This document shows, one piece after another, positions 34,039-39,187 of a stretch of 39,187 nt of DNA (positions are counted from its first letter, which is position 1; each line of letters begins with the position of its first letter). The translations under genes were made by a program, and so were the position numbers. The notes beneath the pieces were generated by a model. That model saw nothing but the letters and a program-made list of their open reading frames with translations, was not told the DNA's origin and made no database searches. The stretch comes from Phocaeicola intestinalis (GTDB lineage: Bacteria > Bacteroidota > Bacteroidia > Bacteroidales > Bacteroidaceae): NCBI RefSeq assembly GCF_014837065.1, contig NZ_JACSPP010000035.1:1-39187 (forward strand), read 5' to 3'.

Positions 34039-34418
34039 ACACTTTTGTTTTTTTCTGATTCAGTTATAAAGTCCTGGTACATTCCGGCAAGTTCATCCGC
34101 CGAAATATGCAACATGACACATTGTTTGAAAAAATATCCACACTCCTCTTGCAAGAAATGTTCTTTGCGCAGGTCGTATATCACCCGATGGGCACCTGCA
34201 GCCACAAAATAACCGATGCCCCGCTTGTTGTAGATAATGCCCTGCTGCTGCAGGTAGTCGAACGAGCGCACCACCGTATTGGCATTCACTTCCACCATGC
34301 CCGCATATTCGCGCACAGAAGGGATACGCCCTTCTTCGGGATATACGCCGAGAAGAATTTCATCACAAATACGGTCGGCAATCTGCAGATAAATGGCTTT
34401 ACTTTCCTTAAAATCCAT
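34035..34418 (-). CDS. GntR-family regulator, YtrA subfamily
   Basis: A 127-residue regulator. The N-terminal winged helix shows 'AIYLQIADRICDEILLG', 'GRIPSVREYAGMVEVNANTVVRSFDYLQQQGIIYNKRGIGYFV', the GntR DNA-binding pattern. The short, all-helical C-terminal part (about 50 residues) is that of the YtrA group, which controls ABC transporter operons. It lies 3 bases after the permease gene and overlaps the next gene. It probably represses this operon through the palindrome at 36150-36171 (inference). Confidence 0.92.
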   Translation of the reverse strand: MDFKESKAIYLQIADRICDEILLGVYPEEGRIPSVREYAGMVEVNANTVVRSFDYLQQQGIIYNKRGIGYFVAAGAHRVIYDLRKEHFLQEECGYFFKQCVMLHISADELAGMYQDFITESEKNKSV

Positions 34419-34421
34419 AAG

Positions 34422-35216
34422 TTACCAGCGATTAATGATTTCCGACTCTTTAAACCGAAAATAAGCCAACGTCCAGTTGAACACTGCCCAGACAATCCCT
34501 ACTCCGATAACCAGACGATTCATATCCTCGTCCGTCAGATAAAATCCGCGGTGAAAACTGCCTCTTACCTGATAAACTACCATAACTGCCTGCACATGCA
34601 ACAACAAGATGACAATCAAGGCAGCACATGTCTTGATCCACGCATTCTTGGGCCAAATCACACTGCCCAACACGAACAACGACTGTAAAAAGCAGAAACT
34701 ACTTGCCACTACGCCCAGCCTCCAGCCAGCATAAGGATGAGTAAACACTTCACTCCAGGGAACAAAGGTTATCTGCTCTGCCACATTGCTGTACAACATC
34801 CTGCAAACCAACACTTTCGTCAGGTCGGCAAGCCCGAACGCTATTGCAAATGCAACGATAAAAACCACCGTCACCAGCAACCAGCGCGAAAGATACTTCT
34901 CGAAAGCCGAAGCCGGAGTTATCAGAAAAGCAATACGGCCTGTCTTTGTCTTCATCCGCTCCATAAAAGAAGAAGCAAACAGCATCCCCATCGCATAAAA
35001 AATCACCATAAAAAACTGCATCAAAGCATGACTGTATTCCAAGGGGGTGCCAGGCGACAAATGGTTGTACGTCTCCATTCCATATCCTACCAGTATAACT
35101 GCCAATACGGCATAACAAGCTACAAACCGGAGCAAATGTGTTTTCCACGGTTCCAGTAACTCCCTGCGGCACATCATCCCAAACCGCCGCACATCAAAAA
35201 ACTGATTTGTCCTCAT
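34422..35216 (-). CDS. ABC-2 type transporter permease-like protein
   Basis: A 264-residue polytopic membrane protein with about six hydrophobic segments ('FVACYAVLAVILVGYGM', 'FFMVIFYAMGMLFASSF', 'WLLVTVVFIVAFAIAFGL' and further ones). It has no motif beyond that and is called permease from topology and its place directly behind the ABC ATPase gene. Starts at 35234 (overlapping the ATPase end by 8 bases) and at 35216 are both possible; the latter, 'MRTNQFFDVRRF', was chosen because similar Bacteroides proteins begin this way. Confidence 0.8.
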   Translation of the reverse strand: MRTNQFFDVRRFGMMCRRELLEPWKTHLLRFVACYAVLAVILVGYGMETYNHLSPGTPLEYSHALMQFFMVIFYAMGMLFASSFMERMKTKTGRIAFLITPASAFEKYLSRWLLVTVVFIVAFAIAFGLADLTKVLVCRMLYSNVAEQITFVPWSEVFTHPYAGWRLGVVASSFCFLQSLFVLGSVIWPKNAWIKTCAALIVILLLHVQAVMVVYQVRGSFHRGFYLTDEDMNRLVIGVGIVWAVFNWTLAYFRFKESEIINRW

Positions 35217-35226
35217 CTTTTTCTTT

Positions 35227-36066
35227 TTAAGCATGAAACATCGCCGCTATTTTGTCGGGTTCGGCAAGCACGGCTCCAAACAAAAGTTCCAAATTGATTT
35301 CAGTCTCTTCACCACCAGCATTAGGCAGTATCAGACTGTTCCCCTCTACCGAAGGCAAAGCATAAAGTGCCTGCCCCACCAGTTCGCGGCTACTGCTCTC
35401 CCGGAAAACCAAAGTACGGCAGATATCCGCCACCGACTGGTCGAGCAACACACGACTTCCGTCAATAATCACCACATGATCGAGCATACGGTCTATATCA
35501 CGCACCTGGTGCGTAGAAATTACCACACACTTCTCATCGCTCATTCCCGAAGCTATCAGTTTACGGAACTGACTCTTGCCGGGAATATCCAACCCATTCG
35601 TAGGTTCGTCCATCAATAGCAAAGAAGTATTTGCCGCCAGTGCAAAACTCATAAACACCTTCTTCTTCTGCCCCATCGAAAGAGTTCCCAAGTTAAGGTC
35701 GGCATCCAGTTCGAAAAGGTCGAGATAGCGCCTCATGTCTTCTGTACTGAACCGGGGATAAAAGCAGCTGTTCAACTTTATGTAACGTGCCAATGTGAGC
35801 GAAGGCAATTCAAACTCTTCGGGCACTAAAAACAAGTCGCACAACGTATCGGGTAAACGGCGGCGCACATCCTTACCTTTATATATTATCTCTCCCTGAC
35901 AAGGAGTAAGCAGCCCGCTTATCAAAGCAAGTAAAGTAGATTTTCCGGTTCCGTTCTTCCCTAATAACCCGTAGATACCCCCTTGCCGAAGCGAAAGAGA
36001 AAAATGGCTCAGCACCTCTTTTTTGCGCCTGCCATAATTAAACGAAAGATTCTTTATTTCCAACAT
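35227..36066 (-). CDS. ABC transporter ATP-binding protein
   Basis: A 279-residue ABC ATPase. Walker A 'GKNGTGKST' lies at residues 36-44, the signature is the variant 'LSMGQKKK', and Walker B with catalytic Glu is 'LLLMDEPTNGLD', followed by the H-loop 'VISTHQ'. It would drive the adjacent permease, in the exporter style of YtrB-like systems. Residues after 215 form a small extra domain. It is the first gene of the minus-strand operon, and its leader holds a promoter and a palindrome. Confidence 0.93.
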   Translation of the reverse strand: MLEIKNLSFNYGRRKKEVLSHFSLSLRQGGIYGLLGKNGTGKSTLLALISGLLTPCQGEIIYKGKDVRRRLPDTLCDLFLVPEEFELPSLTLARYIKLNSCFYPRFSTEDMRRYLDLFELDADLNLGTLSMGQKKKVFMSFALAANTSLLLMDEPTNGLDIPGKSQFRKLIASGMSDEKCVVISTHQVRDIDRMLDHVVIIDGSRVLLDQSVADICRTLVFRESSSRELVGQALYALPSVEGNSLILPNAGGEETEINLELLFGAVLAEPDKIAAMFHA

Positions 36067-36149
36067 AATCTATCAGTGTTTTTATCTTCAGCCAAATTTC
36101 CCGTCAGGGCCCTCAACAGAAATCTTTGCCTGATAATCAGTGTATCATA

Positions 36150-36171
36150 GTGTACTACTTAACTAATACAC
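36150..36171. promoter_or_regulatory. Probable GntR/YtrA operator
   Basis: A 22-base near-palindrome of form GTGTAnTAnTTAAnTAnTACAC (18 of 22 positions symmetric). It sits immediately downstream of the minus-strand -7 element, covering the predicted transcript start of the ABC operon, and has the TGTA/TACA ends usual for YtrA-type sites. A further half site GTGTAT lies at 36139-36144 alongside. Confidence 0.55.
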
Positions 36172-36173
36172 TA

Positions 36174-36181
36174 CAAAAGTA
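36174..36181 (-). promoter_or_regulatory. -7 element for the ABC-GntR operon
   Basis: Reads TACTTTTG on the minus strand, fitting TAnnTTTG, about 108 bases before the ATPase start. The palindrome begins 2 bases downstream of it. Confidence 0.5.
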
Positions 36182-36449
36182 TGTATTTATCGTGAAACAT
36201 GCAAGCCCTCCGGCAAAAAAAATCATATTCTTCCACTTGCCAATATAGGGTCAACAAAAAATCATATAGCATCTGGAGAAACGAATATATACTTACTTTG
36301 CCGATGGAGTATATATTCATCTGCAGTTTCAGTATATATGAAACTGCCATCGAAGTTATATTCGTTTTACAATCCTATTGACTGACAAAAAACAACCAAC
36401 TTCAAGAAGGTCTTTCCTGAGTATACTTTTATATTTCTTCCGCTTTTCG

Positions 36450-36457
36450 TACCTTTG
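36450..36457 (+). promoter_or_regulatory. -7 element for the PIF1-like helicase gene
   Basis: TACCTTTG, an exact TAnnTTTG match, 35 bases before the ATG at 36492. It argues against the longer frame starting at 36378. Confidence 0.55.
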
Positions 36458-36491
36458 CCAGAAAAGGAAACCCGAACAAGAAAATGCTGCC

Positions 36492-38501
36492 ATGACCGGA
36501 CACACCACAATAGATACCGCCAACGCCGAGTTCCAAAATGCATTGAAACTCATCCAGTATACCCGCCAATCCGTATTCCTTACGGGAAAAGCAGGAACAG
36601 GTAAGTCTACCTTCCTGAAATACATCTGCCAGACCACCAAAAAGAAATACGTAGTGCTGGCTCCTACGGGCATCGCCGCCATCAATGCCGGAGGCAGCAC
36701 CCTGCACAGTTTCTTCAAGCTGCCTTTCCATCCGTTGTTGCCCGATGACCCCAACTTCAGCCTAAGAGGAAACAAGCTGCAAAGCTTCCTGAAATATACC
36801 GCCGACCGGCGCAAGCTGATAAAGAACATCGAACTGGTCATCATCGACGAGATTTCGATGGTGCGAGCCGACATCATCGACTTCATCGACAAGGTATTGC
36901 GTGTATACTCACAAAACATGCGCGAACCTTTCGGAGGCAAACAGCTGCTGCTGGTGGGCGATGTGTATCAGCTGGAACCGGTAGTGAAAAACGACGAGCG
37001 CGAAATCATCAACCGTTTCTACCCCAACCCCTATTTCTTCTCGGCACGGGTGTTCCAGCAAATGGAACTGGTATCGGTAGAGCTGACCAAGGTCTACAGG
37101 CAGACCGACCGCGTATTTGTCAACGTGCTCGACCACATCCGCACCAATACCGTCGGCTCTGCCGACTTACAACTGCTCAACACCCGTTATCAGGCACCAC
37201 TGGGCTCGGGCGAGAACGACCTTTACATCACATTGGCTACCCGGCGCGACAACGTAGACTTCATCAACGAACAACGCCTTGCCGCTCTGCCCGGCGATGC
37301 TGTCACGCTGAAAGGTGAAATCCATGGCGAATTTCCCGAAAGCAGCCTCCCCACACTGATGGAACTGACCGTGAAACCCGGTGCACAAATCATCTTCATC
37401 AAGAACGACCCGGAGAAACGATGGGTAAACGGCACCATCGGCATCCTTTCAGGCATCGATGCCGAAGGTATCCTTTACGTAACCACCGAAGAAGGAAAAG
37501 AACTCGACGTGCGCCGCGAAAGCTGGAGCAACATCCGCTACCGGTATAACGAAGAAGAGAATAAGATAGAAGAGGAAGAACTGGGCACCTTCACGCAATA
37601 TCCCATCCGGCTTGCCTGGGCAATAACGGTACACAAAAGCCAAGGGCTGACCTTCAGCCGCGCCATCATAGACTTTACCGGAGGAGTATTTGCCGGAGGA
37701 CAGACCTACGTGGCATTGAGCCGGTGTACCTCACTAGACGGCATCTGCCTGAAGCGGGAGATAAGTCGTGCCGACATCTTCGTACGTCCCGAAATCGTTT
37801 CCTTCGCCCACCATTTCAACGACCAGCAAGCCATCGAGCGTGCCATGAAGCAGGCGCAGGCGGACATCGAATATACCGCTGCCGTCAAGGCATTCGACAA
37901 AGGTGACTTCGAAACTTGCCTCGACCATTTCTTCAAGGCCATCCATGCCCGCTACGACATCGAAAAGCCCTTGCAACAACGCTTTATCCGTAAAAAGTTA
38001 GGCATCATCAACCGGTTAAAGGCAGAAAACCTCCGCCTGAAAGAAGAAATGCGGGAATCGAAGAAAAGCCTGCAAAAATATGCCGAAGAATATTACCTGA
38101 TGGGAAACGAATGCATCACGCAAGCCCACGACACGCGTGCCGCCCTGGCAAACTACGACAAAGCCATCGAACTGTACCCCGAATACGTCGATGCCTGGGT
38201 ACGCAAAGGCGTCACGCTTTTCAATGCCAACCGGATAAGTGAAGCACGCGAATGCCTGAACCAAGCCGTCAAGCTACGCCCCAACGAGTTCAAAGCCGTA
38301 TACAACCGGGGCAAACTGCGCCTGCACACAGGCGACATCGAGGGTGCCATGACCGACCTGGACAAAGCAACCTCGCTAAAGCCCCAGCACGCCGGTGCCC
38401 AAGAATGTTTCGCCGATGCCCTTTCGCAAGCCGGCAAAGAGATAGAAGCAGCGATACATTACCGGCTGGCGGAAGAAATACGGAAAAAGAAGAAGAAATA
38501 A
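36492..38501 (+). CDS. PIF1-like ATP-dependent DNA helicase with TPR C-terminus
   Basis: A 669-residue protein. Residues 1-450 are a superfamily 1B helicase: Walker A 'GKAGTGKST' (32-40), Walker B 'VIIDEISM' (116-123), 'LLLVGDVYQLEPV', 'VYRQTD', and the C-terminal 'AWAITVHKSQGLTFSRAII' and 'GGQTYVALSRCTSLDG'. From about residue 540, three to four tetratricopeptide repeats follow ('AAL ANYDKAIELYPEYVDAW', 'ARECLNQAVKLRPNEFKA', 'AMTDLDKATSLKPQHAG'), ending in a run of Lys. PIF1 helicases unwind 5'-3' and act on forked or G-rich DNA; the TPR tail suggests a protein partner (inference). Start chosen at 36492, after the promoter. Confidence 0.9.
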   Translation: MTGHTTIDTANAEFQNALKLIQYTRQSVFLTGKAGTGKSTFLKYICQTTKKKYVVLAPTGIAAINAGGSTLHSFFKLPFHPLLPDDPNFSLRGNKLQSFLKYTADRRKLIKNIELVIIDEISMVRADIIDFIDKVLRVYSQNMREPFGGKQLLLVGDVYQLEPVVKNDEREIINRFYPNPYFFSARVFQQMELVSVELTKVYRQTDRVFVNVLDHIRTNTVGSADLQLLNTRYQAPLGSGENDLYITLATRRDNVDFINEQRLAALPGDAVTLKGEIHGEFPESSLPTLMELTVKPGAQIIFIKNDPEKRWVNGTIGILSGIDAEGILYVTTEEGKELDVRRESWSNIRYRYNEEENKIEEEELGTFTQYPIRLAWAITVHKSQGLTFSRAIIDFTGGVFAGGQTYVALSRCTSLDGICLKREISRADIFVRPEIVSFAHHFNDQQAIERAMKQAQADIEYTAAVKAFDKGDFETCLDHFFKAIHARYDIEKPLQQRFIRKKLGIINRLKAENLRLKEEMRESKKSLQKYAEEYYLMGNECITQAHDTRAALANYDKAIELYPEYVDAWVRKGVTLFNANRISEARECLNQAVKLRPNEFKAVYNRGKLRLHTGDIEGAMTDLDKATSLKPQHAGAQECFADALSQAGKEIEAAIHYRLAEEIRKKKKK

Positions 38502-38531
38502 AATTGTTAACCCCTATAAAAAGATTAAGCT

Positions 38532-39007
38532 ATGAACTTGAGTGATAAAATTGTAATTTACCAGACGAAAGATGGAAAGACATCCATTGATGTGAAATTG
38601 GGAAATGATACCGTATGGTTATCTGCCAATCAAATGGCAGCATTATTCGAAAGAGATGAAAAGACCATAAGAAAGCACATCAATAATGTATTTTCTGAAA
38701 ATGAGTTGGAGAAAAAGAACAACACGCATTTTTTGCGTGTTGATGGAGTGAAGCAGCCGGTCGCTTTTTATTCTCTTGATGTTATCATTTCCGTAGGCTA
38801 TCGTGTAAAAAGCCAGCGCGGCACGCAGTTTCGTATATGAGTGAATCGAATTTTGAAAGAGTATCTGGTGAAAGTGGTTTCCGACTATACCTATGCCCTC
38901 GATACGTTGAACAGTATGAAATTGTGCATTTTAATGGAACACATGATACAACGCACGATATAAAAGACATGAAAGCAGTGATGAACTTAATGACCAAAAA
39001 CAATTAA
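38532..39007 (+). pseudogene. Decayed RhuM-family gene
   Basis: The first 102 codons encode the N-terminal RhuM domain ('VWLSANQMAALFERDEKTIRKHI', 'PVAFYSLDVIISVGYRVKSQRGTQFRI') then hit TGA at 38838-38840. In the same frame after it the reading resumes as 'VNRILKEYLVK', so the stop replaces the conserved Trp of 'FRxW', probably TGG to TGA. Beyond that a large part of the roughly 330-residue family length is missing, and a piece 'VVSDYTYALDTL' is followed by a frame change to 'EQYEIVHFNGTHDTTHDI' and stop at 39005-39007. RhuM proteins are often found on mobile DNA and near restriction systems. Confidence 0.75.
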
Positions 39008-39187
39008 CTGCATTTCTTTTTCAAGAAGGTTGTATTTTTCCGTTTATTATGCTTATTTTTGTTGAACACAGCTAAGTGTCAAGTGTAGATTTAAGAAACA
39101 AATAAAAAAATGATTTAGAAGCTGTTTTGAATTTATCGTGCGATGATTTGGGATGAGTTTTTGAGGCATTTCCGCTTCTGTGATGAG
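39008..39187. other. Non-coding right end of window
   Basis: No gene could be supported. TATTTTTG at about 39054-39061 fits a -7 core on the plus strand, which could serve a gene beyond the edge. Confidence 0.4.

Overview
The window looks like chromosomal DNA of a Bacteroidaceae gut bacterium (Bacteroides/Phocaeicola type). The signs are repeated promoter cores of the form TAnnTTTG, genes mostly without Shine-Dalgarno sites, an LpxC-FabZ fusion, a GldH lipoprotein in a non-glider context, a Bacteroidetes-type RicT beside a delta-prime clamp-loader gene, a DcaP-like porin and DUF4153. The genus is an inference; no rRNA or tRNA gene was seen.

Layout. 1-75: C-terminal end of an IS30-type transposase. 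172-4442 (+): metF, holB, ricT, gldH. 4374-10710 (-): a cell-shape operon reading purH (cyclohydrolase domain only), mreB, mreC, mreD, mrdA (PBP2), rodA; its 3' end overlaps gldH. 10888-13179 (+): a PiT-type phosphate transporter with a PhoU-like tail, divergent from purH. 13438-19466: a GC-richer carbohydrate region with a GH65-like lipoprotein (-), a DcaP-like porin (-), the remnant of a beta-helix glycosidase and a GHL10 family hydrolase (+), separated by long inverted repeats. 19582-25573 (+): purM, a small membrane protein, a Fic protein, prfA, a DUF4153 membrane protein and pyrF. 25925-30715 (+): the lipid A block lpxD, lpxC-fabZ, lpxA, then a PRiA4_ORF3-like protein and miaA. 30716-31598: a largely non-coding stretch with a promoter, a long leader, a 30-codon ORF, two terminators and a possible minus-strand small RNA. 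31599-33228 (+): an AraC regulator and an MBL-fold hydrolase. 33244-36066 (-): ABC ATPase, permease, YtrA-type GntR regulator and an anchored protein, with a palindromic operator next to the promoter. 36492-38501 (+): a PIF1-like helicase with a TPR tail. 38532-39007 (+): a decayed RhuM-family gene.

Most of the window is core metabolism, cell-wall elongation, lipid A and translation. The best leads for something undescribed are the 30-codon ORF locus with its long leader and palindrome (30957-31366); the adjacent candidate antisense-strand small RNA (31382-31463); the Fic gene whose 5' end nearly copies the 5' end of the next gene, prfA; the one-domain purH; and the perfect long inverted repeats at 15863-16181. 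No CRISPR array, prophage or recognisable multi-gene defence system was found.
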